From CALNYZ01 sp942490945 (GTDB lineage Bacteria; Pseudomonadota; Gammaproteobacteria; UBA6429; Thiohalophilaceae), in the NCBI GenBank assembly GCA_942490945.1, contig CALNYZ010000017.1, positions 248,001 through 312,000 of the forward strand: DNA of 64,000 bases. Direction: 5' to 3'. The translations under genes were made by a program, and so were the position numbers. This document shows, piece by piece, positions 43,574 through 52,334 of the stretch (its first letter is position 1; each line of letters opens with the position of its first letter). The notes under the pieces were generated by a model. The model was not told the DNA's origin and did no database searches. It worked only from the letters and a program-made list of their open reading frames with translations.

Positions 43574-44617
43574 ATGCTAGATACTGCACCCACAATTGAT
43601 ATCACAGAAAGCCGACGGCTTGCCGCCCAGGTGAACATTCCGCCTACGCCTGATGCGAATGAGCGAGAAGCATTAATCGAGCGTATCAAATTTCAGCTAA
43701 AACGCGAAAATGCCGTATTAGTTGCGCACTACTATACACATGAAGATCTACAAGCCCTGGCAGAGGAAACCGGTGGTTTTGTCTCTGATTCACTGGAGAT
43801 GGCCCGTTTTGGCAGCCGTCATCCTGCCACTACCCTGATTGTCGCAGGTGTTCGCTTTATGGGTGAAACGGCCAAAATCTTGAATCCGGAAAAACGTGTC
43901 TTGATGCCGACCCTGTTGGCCGAGTGTTCGCTGGATCTTTCCTGTCCGGCGGAACAATTCATTCCATTTTGTGATGCCCACCCTGACAGAACAGTGGTTG
44001 TATACGCCAATACCAGTGCCGCTGTTAAAGCGCGCGCAAACTGGGTTGTTACTTCCAGTATTGCCACCAAAGTGGTCAATTACCTTAATGAACAAGGCAA
44101 AAAAATTCTCTGGGCACCTGACAAGTATCTTGGCAACTACATTAAAAAAACAACGGGTGCTGACATGCTGCTTTGGCAAGGTGCCTGCATAGTACACGAT
44201 GAATTCAAGGCAAATGAGCTGGCAAAACTACAACAGCAACATCCGGATGCTGCGGTGCTTGTGCATCCCGAGTCACCAGAAGATGTGGTTGCGCTGGCTG
44301 ATGTGGTTGGCTCAACCAGCGCACTTATAAATGCTGTCAAGACATTGCCGAATGACAAGTTTATTGTTGCCACCGATAACGGCATTTTTTACAAAATGAA
44401 ACTTGCCGCACCAGGCAAGACTTTAATCGAAGCGCCGACAGGCGGCATTAGCGCAACTTGTAACAGTTGTGCGCATTGCGCCTGGATGGCCATGAATTCA
44501 CTGCACAATCTCAGTGAAACATTGGAACAAGGCAATAACGAGATTCACGTGGATGAGTCGATTCGGAAACAGGCGTTTAAATCCGTAAATCGTATGATCG
44601 AATTTGCGAATAAATAG
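43574..44617 (+). CDS. nadA: Quinolinate synthase A
   Basis: Start set at ATG 43574 (347 residues, the E. coli length); an in-frame ATG 60 bases upstream is less likely. Family landmarks: VAHYYTHEDLQALAEETGG, SDSLEMARFG, the three Fe-S cysteines in AECSLDLSC, QGACIVHDEF and ATCNSCAHCAW, and VDESIRKQAF. NadA condenses iminoaspartate with dihydroxyacetone phosphate to quinolinate in NAD synthesis, using a [4Fe-4S] cluster that can be supplied by the A-type carrier of this window. nadB and nadC are not adjacent. The gene is monocistronic as far as visible. Confidence 0.95.
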   Translation: MLDTAPTIDITESRRLAAQVNIPPTPDANEREALIERIKFQLKRENAVLVAHYYTHEDLQALAEETGGFVSDSLEMARFGSRHPATTLIVAGVRFMGETAKILNPEKRVLMPTLLAECSLDLSCPAEQFIPFCDAHPDRTVVVYANTSAAVKARANWVVTSSIATKVVNYLNEQGKKILWAPDKYLGNYIKKTTGADMLLWQGACIVHDEFKANELAKLQQQHPDAAVLVHPESPEDVVALADVVGSTSALINAVKTLPNDKFIVATDNGIFYKMKLAAPGKTLIEAPTGGISATCNSCAHCAWMAMNSLHNLSETLEQGNNEIHVDESIRKQAFKSVNRMIEFANK

Positions 44618-44655
44618 ATATACCCATAATAAAAATATTTGTGTGTTGCACTGGC

Positions 44656-44701
44656 TACCTGCGCAAGGGCCATCATGTGATGGTGTAGTTACTGGCAGGT
44701 A
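44656..44701 (+). promoter_or_regulatory. Nested hairpin that covers the ribosome-binding site of the cyclase gene
   Basis: Outer arms TACCTGC (44656-44662) and GCAGGTA (44695-44701) enclose a smaller hairpin CCATCA/TGATGG (44670-44675 and 44678-44683). The AGG of the ribosome-binding site falls in the outer right arm, three bases before the ATG at 44705. If the outer stem forms, translation start is hidden. It does not match the c-di-GMP riboswitch consensus that I know. Confidence 0.5.
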
Positions 44702-44704
44702 AAC

Positions 44705-45973
44705 ATGATAGATCTGAAAAGAACATTTTATCTGGTTGCGATACCAACTTCGCTGGTTATCATGGCGTTGTTATTTGCTTCGCAACTGGAACCTGTCAGT
44801 GAAACCCTGACTACACAACTTCCATTTATTCCCTATACCGTATTCATGATCGGTCTGGTATTAACCTGGGTCTTCAGTTCCAATAAAGAATGGATACTGC
44901 TGGCAATTATCACGTTATCCTACTGGTTGCTCACAAGTCTCATACACACCTCTGCGCTGCCGAATATGCAGGCACATAAAGATTTGTCATACGCATTAAC
45001 TTCCATATTTGTGCCGATCAATTTTCTGATTTTTAATCATATAAAAGAGCGTGGCCTGCTAAACCGCTATGGATTACGGCGCATACTTTTTATCGTAATA
45101 CAGGCAGTATTAATATATGTAATTCTGTTTCACGGAAACAAAGCATTTACATCACTACTATTTATTAAACCGCTGGTTTTACCCTACTTCACGCCATTAC
45201 CACAATTATCCCTGTTTCTGTTTGGTATCGCTGTCATTGGTATTGTTTTCCATATGATCTTGCAGCCAACAGTATTACAGAGTGGTCAACTTGCAGCGTT
45301 ATTATTTTTTTATCTGGCACTGCATAATGTAAATAACCCATCCTTGATGCAACTCAATTTTACCGTGTCCGGTTTCGTGCTGGTATTTGCGGTTTTATTG
45401 CATTCCTACAATCTGGCTTATTCTGACGAATTAACAGGCCTGCCTGCCAGACGTGCGCTCAAACAATATCTGCTAGGTCTGGGACAACGTTATACACTGG
45501 CAATGGTTGACGTCGATAACTTTAAAAAGCTCAATGACACCTATGGACACGATGTAGGCGATCAGGTGTTACGCAAGCTGGCCAAGGCTTTACGTAATGC
45601 GCCCGGTAACGCAAAAGCCTTTCGCTATGGTGGTGAAGAATTTACTATTGTGTATGCCAACAAGGATATCGAAAATGCGGCGGATTACGCAGAAGAGTTA
45701 CGTAAAATTGTCGCGGATGATCCGTTTGTATTACGACACGCATCCAGACCACGCACATTAAAGAATCATGCAAACTCGCCAACAGGAAAAATTAAAACAT
45801 CGGCCACGCGCAATGAGAATTCCGGAAATATAAACTTCAGTATCAGCATTGGCCTCGCAGAATTTAGCGAACGGCACAAATCAGCCTTTGATACCCTTAA
45901 GCAGGCAGACAAAGCCTTGTATGCAGCCAAACGTAAAGGACGCAATTGCGTGGTTAAAGCAAAACGCCGTTAA
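44705..45973 (+). CDS. Membrane-bound diguanylate cyclase (GGDEF)
   Basis: 422 residues. Six or seven membrane helices fill residues 8-235 and have no obvious soluble sensor, so the sensor is in the membrane. The GGDEF domain (about 240-420) has SDELTGLPARRALKQYLLG, the metal-binding VDVDNFKKLNDTYGHDVGD, and active site RYGGEEF. The RxxD inhibitory site is not present at the usual place. A 30-residue insert rich in Ser, Asn and Thr sits between two core strands. It should make c-di-GMP without product feedback. The 5' leader has a hairpin covering the ribosome-binding site. Confidence 0.9.
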   Translation: MIDLKRTFYLVAIPTSLVIMALLFASQLEPVSETLTTQLPFIPYTVFMIGLVLTWVFSSNKEWILLAIITLSYWLLTSLIHTSALPNMQAHKDLSYALTSIFVPINFLIFNHIKERGLLNRYGLRRILFIVIQAVLIYVILFHGNKAFTSLLFIKPLVLPYFTPLPQLSLFLFGIAVIGIVFHMILQPTVLQSGQLAALLFFYLALHNVNNPSLMQLNFTVSGFVLVFAVLLHSYNLAYSDELTGLPARRALKQYLLGLGQRYTLAMVDVDNFKKLNDTYGHDVGDQVLRKLAKALRNAPGNAKAFRYGGEEFTIVYANKDIENAADYAEELRKIVADDPFVLRHASRPRTLKNHANSPTGKIKTSATRNENSGNINFSISIGLAEFSERHKSAFDTLKQADKALYAAKRKGRNCVVKAKRR

Positions 45974-45993
45974 TAAAAGCCGAGTATTTTCTG

Positions 45994-48660
45994 TTAACCT
46001 GCCAGACCACGCTCTGCAATTTCAAACACATCTTTGGATAAATCACTAACGTTTAATATATCCCTGAATGCCTGACGCATTAGTTGTTGACGATTGTCAT
46101 CATAACGTTTCCAGCGAATCATGGCCTGCAGCAGGCGTGCAGCAATTTGCGGGTTTAGTTTATTCAGCAGAATAACCTGTTCCTTGAGGAAGTTATAACC
46201 TGAACCATCGGCCTTGTGAAAGGCTGTCGGATTGCCCATACAAAAACGCCCGATGACGGATCGTACCTTATTGGGATTCTGCATGCTGAATGCTTCATGA
46301 GATAACAGGCCTATAACCTGTTGCAATACATCCGCTACCGGCGCACTGGCCTGGATGGCAAACCATTTTTCAACTACCTGGTTATCAGGCTGCCATTGCT
46401 GGTAAAATTCTTCGATAACTTGCGCACGCCTGACATTTTCATAATAAACCAGCGCCTGAAATGCAGCCAGTTGATCGGTCATATTCGTTGCGGTAGAGAA
46501 TTGTTGATAACACAGTTCGATATATTCCGGCTTGCCAGTACTCACCAGATAATTCAATGCCAGATTCTTCAGACTGCGCTGCGCCATGGCTTGTGCGGTA
46601 AATTCATAAACCGCTGTTGATTGCAGTGACTTGTAGCGTTGCAATAACATTGGCTCCAGTTTGCTTGCCAGTTTATTTTTCAGATATTCACGCGCACTAT
46701 GAATCGCATCCACATCAACAACTGCACACTGGTCGGCAATGTAACTTTCGGATGGCAATGTTAACGCCTGCGCAGTTAGTGCCATGTCCAGTTTTTCATC
46801 TGCCAGTATTTTCTCATATGCGCTGTATATATATTCAGGAACGATTTCTGAATTCTTTGAATCGATTAATTTGCGCAGCGTATTTAAAGACAATTTCTGA
46901 CCCGCATCCCAGCGATTAAACGCATCTGAATCATGTGCTAACAGCATGGCAAGCTGTTGGTCTGAGTAATCAAACACGATCTGAACGGGGGCTGAAAATT
47001 CTCTTAACAGTGAAGGTGTCGGTTCGGATTCAATGTTGGAAAAAGTAAATTTCTGTTCAGCCTGTTTAATTTCCAGCACTGCGTGCGTGCTGTCATTTTC
47101 TTTTACAAAATCCGATTCCAGAACCAATTCTGCGCCATGTTTATCCAGTAAGCCCATTGACAAGGGAATATGAAAAGGTAATTTCTCCTCCTGACCGGGT
47201 GTTGCCGGGCAAGACTGGACAACAGACAGGGTGTAAGTTTTCTGTTTTTCATTATAGTCGCCGATAATATTCAATACAGGTGTGCCAGCCTGACTATACC
47301 AGCGTTTGAATTGTCTCAGATCAATACCGTTAGCATCTTCCATGGCTTTTACAAAATCATCGGTTGTTACTGCCTGTCCATCATGGCGTGAAAAGTATAA
47401 ATCTGTCCCTTTGCGAAAACCTTCCCAACCAAGTAAATTCTTTATCATGCGCACCACTTCTGCGCCCTTGTTATAAACTGTGACCGTATAGAAGTTGCTG
47501 ATCTCGATATAGTGATCAGGACGTACCGGATGCGCCAACGGACCCGCATCCTGGGCAAACTGGCTGATACGAAGAATATTCACATCGTCAACACGTTTCA
47601 CCGGGCGCGAGTTTAAATCAGCAGAAAACTCCTGATCCCGAAATACAGTAAAGCCTTCCTTTAAACTCAACTGAAACCAGTCACGACAGGTGACCCGGTT
47701 ACCCGACCAGTTATGGAAGTATTCATGACCGATGATGCTTTGAATATTATAAAAGTCATCATCCGTTGCCGCTTCCGGACTGGCCAGAACACAGGATGAG
47801 TTAAAGATGTTCAGACCCTTGTTTTCCATGGCACCCATGTTGAAATCATTTACCGCGACTATCATGAAAATATCCAGATCATATTCACGACCATAGGTTT
47901 CCTCATCCCACTTCATCGCTTGTTGCAATGATTTCATGGCATGGTCACACTTGTGACGATTCTCGGCTTCCACATAAACGCGTAACTCAATTTTTCTCCC
48001 GGACATGGTCGTAAAACTGTCGGTCATGCATTCGAGCTGACCGGCGACCACGGCAAATAAATAGCTTGGCTTCAAACTCGGATCGTGCCATTTCACCCAG
48101 TGTCGGTTGCTGTCAATAGTGCCGCCTGTGTCATCACCACTGTCTATCGGATTACCATTACTTAATAACACTGGATACAGCGTCTTGTCTGCTTGCAACG
48201 TTACTGTGTATTCGGACATAACATCAGGTCGGTCGCTAAAGTAGGTTATACGCCGAAAACCTTCTGCTTCGCATTGTGTACAGAGCATTTTGCTTGATGC
48301 GTACAAGCCTTCCAGTGCTGTGTTGGCTTTTGGATGAATGACATTATGGATTTCCAGCACAAAATTATCGGGCACTTGTTTGATAAGCAGTTCTTCTTCA
48401 ATCACCTCATAGTGATTTTTATCCAGAACATCACCGTCGATTTTTATTTCAATTAACTCAAGGTCAACACCATGCAGGACGAGAGGTATGTCTGCACTGA
48501 CATTGTCATTACGCTGGCATATTAATCTGGAATACACATGCGTATCCTGCGCAGCCAGTTCAATAATCAATTCCGTTTTCGGGATCTGAAATTCGGGTGG
48601 CGTATAGTCTTTTAAAAAAGTCGTTTTAGGTGAAGCTGATTGATCTTGTGCAATATCCAC
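45994..48660 (-). CDS. pepN: Aminopeptidase N
   Basis: 888 residues, the length of gammaproteobacterial PepN. The M1 signature is present: GAMEN for substrate binding, HEYFHNW for zinc, and the downstream Glu in LKEGFTVFRDQEFS. The N-terminus LELIEIKIDGDVLDKNHYEV fits the beta-domain of the family. PepN removes N-terminal residues from peptides in the cytoplasm, with a broad substrate range. It lies 31 bases downstream of dinB on the same strand and converges with the cyclase gene. Confidence 0.95.
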   Translation of the reverse strand: MDIAQDQSASPKTTFLKDYTPPEFQIPKTELIIELAAQDTHVYSRLICQRNDNVSADIPLVLHGVDLELIEIKIDGDVLDKNHYEVIEEELLIKQVPDNFVLEIHNVIHPKANTALEGLYASSKMLCTQCEAEGFRRITYFSDRPDVMSEYTVTLQADKTLYPVLLSNGNPIDSGDDTGGTIDSNRHWVKWHDPSLKPSYLFAVVAGQLECMTDSFTTMSGRKIELRVYVEAENRHKCDHAMKSLQQAMKWDEETYGREYDLDIFMIVAVNDFNMGAMENKGLNIFNSSCVLASPEAATDDDFYNIQSIIGHEYFHNWSGNRVTCRDWFQLSLKEGFTVFRDQEFSADLNSRPVKRVDDVNILRISQFAQDAGPLAHPVRPDHYIEISNFYTVTVYNKGAEVVRMIKNLLGWEGFRKGTDLYFSRHDGQAVTTDDFVKAMEDANGIDLRQFKRWYSQAGTPVLNIIGDYNEKQKTYTLSVVQSCPATPGQEEKLPFHIPLSMGLLDKHGAELVLESDFVKENDSTHAVLEIKQAEQKFTFSNIESEPTPSLLREFSAPVQIVFDYSDQQLAMLLAHDSDAFNRWDAGQKLSLNTLRKLIDSKNSEIVPEYIYSAYEKILADEKLDMALTAQALTLPSESYIADQCAVVDVDAIHSAREYLKNKLASKLEPMLLQRYKSLQSTAVYEFTAQAMAQRSLKNLALNYLVSTGKPEYIELCYQQFSTATNMTDQLAAFQALVYYENVRRAQVIEEFYQQWQPDNQVVEKWFAIQASAPVADVLQQVIGLLSHEAFSMQNPNKVRSVIGRFCMGNPTAFHKADGSGYNFLKEQVILLNKLNPQIAARLLQAMIRWKRYDDNRQQLMRQAFRDILNVSDLSKDVFEIAERGLAG

Positions 48661-48691
48661 GTTTAGTATCCTGTCATTTCTGTTTTGTTAT

Positions 48692-49882
48692 CTAGATTTT
48701 ACTGTTTCTGATGCCACGTCCACGTTTGACAGTTTGCTTGCCGAACTTTGAATTGATGGCATCTGTTAATGAATCCAATTGCGTTCGTTCCTGATGAATG
48801 TCGCCCTGTTGCGTAAACATGTCGACCTGTTCAGTGCTATCACGGGCAATCTCCCCTGCTTCGGTCTGAATACCACTGACACCCATGCCTATCAGCCGCA
48901 CCGCATCACTGCGTTTACTGTAAGTCTGGGTAAACAATTTTTGTATCAGTTGCCAGAACGCATCAGTTTGATTTGTCACTCCGGGTAACGAAGCAGAATG
49001 GCTTACCGTTTTAAAATCAGCATAGCGTATTTTTAGCTTCACTGTCTTCGCCTTCAATTGTTGTTGTCGCAATCGATAGCCAACCTGTTCGGTCAACTGC
49101 AATAACCAACTGAGTAATATTTCCTTGTTCTGAACATCGATGTCAAAGGTTGTCTCATGTGATATGGATTTGGCTCGACCTGCACTCACCACCGGCCTGT
49201 CATCCTCTGCATGCGCAAGCTGCCAGAAGTGAATACCCACTTTACCAAGGATTGACTGCATAAACTCGGCTGACTGGCGTCTCACATCCCCGATGGTAAC
49301 AATGCCATAGCGTTCGAGTTTGGCCTGGGTGACCTTGCCTGCACCCCATAAGCGACTGACGGGTAAGGGATCCAGAAAATTGATACTTTGTTGCGGTGCG
49401 ACATAAACCAGCCCGTCCGGCTTTTCAATATCGGAAGCGACTTTGGCAATGTACTTGTTTTTCGCCATACCTACCGAGCAGACCAGGCCGGTTTCCTGCT
49501 TTACTGCCTGTTTGATTGCGCGGCCAATTGTCTGTACACCACCAAATAATTGTTCACTGGCGGTGACGTCCAGAAACGCTTCATCGAGTGACAGGGGTTC
49601 CATATCCGGTGTATAGCGTGTAAAAATTTCACGAATTTGTTGTGATACCTCAGCATACAAACTCATCCGCACCGGTAAACAAACCAGGCTTCGACAACGA
49701 CGCCTTGCCTCCGCTACCGGCATGGCGCTATGTATACCAAATTGGCGCGCAATATAATTTGCTGTTGAGACCACACCCCGCCCTGATACACCACCGACAA
49801 TAACCGGTTGCTCGGCCAGCTCAGGCTGTTCGCGTATTTCTACAGCGGCATAAAAGGCATCCATATCGACATGAATGATCAT
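48692..49882 (-). CDS. dinB: DNA polymerase IV (DinB)
   Basis: Start set at ATG 49882, with GGAG five bases upstream; an in-frame ATG at 49903 precedes that site. 396 residues against about 351 in E. coli, the extra lying in the C-terminus. Y-family landmarks: IIHVDMDAFYAAVEIREQPE with metal Asp residues, SLDEAFLDVT with the catalytic Asp-Glu, and the helix-hairpin-helix region LWGAGKVTQAKLERYGI. The last 60 residues include QVDMFTQQGD, which resembles a beta-clamp-binding motif. It carries out error-prone translesion synthesis. No LexA box is clear upstream. Confidence 0.93.
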   Translation of the reverse strand: MIIHVDMDAFYAAVEIREQPELAEQPVIVGGVSGRGVVSTANYIARQFGIHSAMPVAEARRRCRSLVCLPVRMSLYAEVSQQIREIFTRYTPDMEPLSLDEAFLDVTASEQLFGGVQTIGRAIKQAVKQETGLVCSVGMAKNKYIAKVASDIEKPDGLVYVAPQQSINFLDPLPVSRLWGAGKVTQAKLERYGIVTIGDVRRQSAEFMQSILGKVGIHFWQLAHAEDDRPVVSAGRAKSISHETTFDIDVQNKEILLSWLLQLTEQVGYRLRQQQLKAKTVKLKIRYADFKTVSHSASLPGVTNQTDAFWQLIQKLFTQTYSKRSDAVRLIGMGVSGIQTEAGEIARDSTEQVDMFTQQGDIHQERTQLDSLTDAINSKFGKQTVKRGRGIRNSKI

Positions 49883-49930
49883 GTTGACTCCGGCATCAAT
49901 CATCGAGGAGTTTATAGTAACAAAGCTGAC

Positions 49931-50557
49931 TTAGGGTTGTTGTTGATAATAACGCTGATATTGTAAAACTTTTTGAATATAACGACGGGTTTCACGATAT
50001 GGCGGTACACCATTATAGTAGAACACGGCTGACTCACCGGCATTATAAGCCGCCAGTGCGGTTCCTAACCTGTTTTTGTATTTTTTTAACAAGTAGCGCA
50101 AATGTCGAACGCCCGCATCCAGATTCTGGTGCGGACTATATAAATCACTAATGCCATAAATCTCGGCCGTTTTCGGCATTAATTGCATCAGGCCTGAGGC
50201 ACCTGCATGCGAAGTCGCATTCGGATTAAAATAGGATTCGGTGTGTACCACGGCCTTAATCAGGGCCGGATCCATATCATGGCGATGTGCCACCTCCGTG
50301 ATCAGCGGATCAAAGCGTTTTCGGCGACTACCCAGATATGGGTCTGTCTGACCAGCAATTTTTTTACCGACATCTTTCACGTCACGGGTTTTACTGACCA
50401 ATTTGTGACTTTTGCTGGTATATTTTCTGTCCGTGATAAGGCGGGAACCGTCAGGTAACTGGTAAACATAATACGCTGCCCATACCGGCTGGGAGACTCC
50501 TGCACCCAGTAACAGGCTGTATAGTAGTTTTAAAAGTAATGATCTCGACAAGTTCAT
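49931..50557 (-). CDS. Lytic transglycosylase (SLT domain) with DUF4124-like N-terminus
   Basis: Start set at ATG 50557, giving a signal peptide (to about PVWAAY); GAGA lies 5-6 bases upstream. 208 residues. After the signal is a DUF4124-like strand region (YYVYQLPDGSRLITDRKYTS), then the SLT domain with catalytic Glu in VHTESYFNPNAT, GASGLMQLMPKTAE and LAAYNAGESAV. It should cleave peptidoglycan with 1,6-anhydromuramic acid formation in the periplasm. The gene is followed by dinB after 48 bases on the same strand. Confidence 0.9.
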   Translation of the reverse strand: MNLSRSLLLKLLYSLLLGAGVSQPVWAAYYVYQLPDGSRLITDRKYTSKSHKLVSKTRDVKDVGKKIAGQTDPYLGSRRKRFDPLITEVAHRHDMDPALIKAVVHTESYFNPNATSHAGASGLMQLMPKTAEIYGISDLYSPHQNLDAGVRHLRYLLKKYKNRLGTALAAYNAGESAVFYYNGVPPYRETRRYIQKVLQYQRYYQQQP

Positions 50558-50694
50558 AGCAATCTCTATCGGTTCACCATTTTTATCGGCCGATTCAGAT
50601 TGAATTTTAGCGGCTGATGTCACCACTCGTCTGATTTTCCCCAGGAGAGTCGATCAAGCGATTAGATCTGGATTTAGTCTTATTTTTTGGAAGT

Positions 50695-51378
50695 TTACCG
50701 CTCCTGTCTTAGCGGACGCAAATAATAAACGTGCTCATAGAGCTCCGTCATGCCTTTGGCCATAAAATGCTCGTGATCGAGCAACACATCTTCACGTGAT
50801 AGCGTCTCGATAGAATAGTCCCCTTGTGCATAAATATGCTGCACTTCAGCTTCTGTCACAGAAAATGGCGGTCCCTGCATTTGTTCATCGATGTATTCCA
50901 GCGTAACCAGCAATCTCGGCACAGCCGGGCACAGATTCTCGAGGTGACGACTATATACTTCCCGTTGTTGCGAGGTTAACGCGATATAAGCTGCCCGGTC
51001 ATAAACGATATCGAATTGCGACAAGTCAGGGAATTGATGGCGATTACGGTACAGACTGAAAAAGTCGCCACAAATCACTGTAATGCGTCCTGATTGCCAT
51101 ACGCTGAAGTCCCCTACAGGTGTCACTTCAGGCGATAAATCATGCTCCTTGAAGAAGGATTCGACCGCCAGACGGCTGACTTCCACTGCCACCACCTCAT
51201 ATCCCAACTTGGCCAACCAAATCATGTCCAGGCTCTTACCCGCCAACGGAATAAAGACTCGGGCAGGTACCGGTGGCGCAATATTTGACCAAAACTGCAC
51301 CAATGCGGGATTGACCGATTCCAGATGAAAACCTATCTTTTCTTCTGCCCAGCGTTGTTGCCAAAATCGAATTTCCAC
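50695..51378 (-). CDS. tpm: Thiopurine S-methyltransferase
   Basis: 227 residues. TPMT family signature: FWQQRWAEEKIGFHLESVNP at the start, RVFIPLAGKSLDMIWLAKLG with the SAM-binding Gly, AVEVSRLAVESFF and YDRAAYIALTSQQREVYS. In bacteria it methylates thiopurines and selenium or tellurium compounds (TehB-like roles have been described). Cytoplasmic and monomeric as expected. The gene is upstream of the lytic transglycosylase by 137 bases, on the same strand. Confidence 0.9.
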   Translation of the reverse strand: MEIRFWQQRWAEEKIGFHLESVNPALVQFWSNIAPPVPARVFIPLAGKSLDMIWLAKLGYEVVAVEVSRLAVESFFKEHDLSPEVTPVGDFSVWQSGRITVICGDFFSLYRNRHQFPDLSQFDIVYDRAAYIALTSQQREVYSRHLENLCPAVPRLLVTLEYIDEQMQGPPFSVTEAEVQHIYAQGDYSIETLSREDVLLDHEHFMAKGMTELYEHVYYLRPLRQER

Positions 51379-51410
51379 ATTACCTCACATATATTCAGGA
51401 CTACTGGCTG

Positions 51411-51443
51411 ACCTGGTGCCAACCTGGTGCTGACCTGGCACTC
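51411..51443 (+). repeat. Three 11-base tandem units upstream of the MBL hydrolase
   Basis: ACCTGGTGCCA, ACCTGGTGCTG and ACCTGGCACTC follow one another without gap (51411-51421, 51422-51432, 51433-51443). The period is close to one DNA helical turn. They lie between divergent tpm and hydrolase genes, so they could be protein-binding sites. Confidence 0.65.
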
Positions 51444-51528
51444 AACTTACCCGCTTGCCGGCTAACTTATGTGGCTACTATGCGTTACAATTTACGCGTA
51501 TAGCAACCCGAAATGATAATCACATTTT

Positions 51529-52230
51529 ATGGCAGACTCGCGTCCTTACCAACTGGATACTCTGGAACTTGGTCCGATGGACAACCTCGTCTATCTGATT
51601 TCTGATCAAAAAAGCCAACGTGCCGCGGTGGTCGACCCGGCGTGGGACGTAGGCGAAATTCTGACCCTGGCCAGGCAGCGTCAGGTGAACATTACCGATA
51701 TTCTGCTGACCCACTCGCATCATGACCATATAAATGGTGTCGCAGAATTACTTGATAGTGTCGACGCCCAGGTACATTTATTAAAACCCGAGGCAAAATT
51801 CTGGGGACACTACCTGGATATTCCCACCCTACATCACGGCGGTGACGCAATACAACTGGGTGAGACGAGCATCGAGATACTACACACTCCCGGGCATACC
51901 CCCGGTTCGGCCTGTTACAAAATTGATACCGACCTGATAACCGGTGATACGCTGTTTGTCTTTGGTTGTGGCCGTTGTGATTTAACCGGCGGCAATCCGG
52001 AACAGATGTACCAGACCCTCAAGGATATGGCGACTAATCTGCCCCAGGACACGGTCATCCGCCCTGGCCATCGCTATGCTGATGCCCTGACTTCCAATAT
52101 GGGCGAACAAATCGCCGGCAATCCGTTCCTGCATTTCAACAAGATGGATAAATTTGTCCACTATCGCATGCATGAACATGACCGTATACGTCACACTCCT
52201 TACCAACCCGTTAGCCCGGATGCTGTCTAA
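51529..52230 (+). CDS. Metallo-beta-lactamase-fold hydrolase (glyoxalase II-like)
   Basis: 233 residues. Zinc ligands are in LLTHSHHDHINGVAELL, HTPGHTPGSACY, TGDTLFVFGCGR with bridging Asp, and VIRPGHRYA. The layout fits hydroxyacylglutathione hydrolase and related thioesterases, but the C-terminal helical substrate domain is short. A persulfide dioxygenase or glyoxalase II role is possible; the exact substrate is not determined. It is divergent from tpm and precedes the chemoreceptor gene by about 100 bases. Confidence 0.85.
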   Translation: MADSRPYQLDTLELGPMDNLVYLISDQKSQRAAVVDPAWDVGEILTLARQRQVNITDILLTHSHHDHINGVAELLDSVDAQVHLLKPEAKFWGHYLDIPTLHHGGDAIQLGETSIEILHTPGHTPGSACYKIDTDLITGDTLFVFGCGRCDLTGGNPEQMYQTLKDMATNLPQDTVIRPGHRYADALTSNMGEQIAGNPFLHFNKMDKFVHYRMHEHDRIRHTPYQPVSPDAV

Positions 52231-52334
52231 ATATTTCAAATTTAGCCCCCCGATTCGCTCAAGATTCTATCTAAGAGTCCGACATAGTCTGTAACCAAAA
52301 TCTTAAAAACTCACCGGAAACAGGGATTTATGCT

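Noticed and set aside
44640..44704. c-di-GMP riboswitch upstream of the diguanylate cyclase
   Set aside because: The GEMM core and its tetraloop-receptor parts are absent; only nested hairpins are seen.
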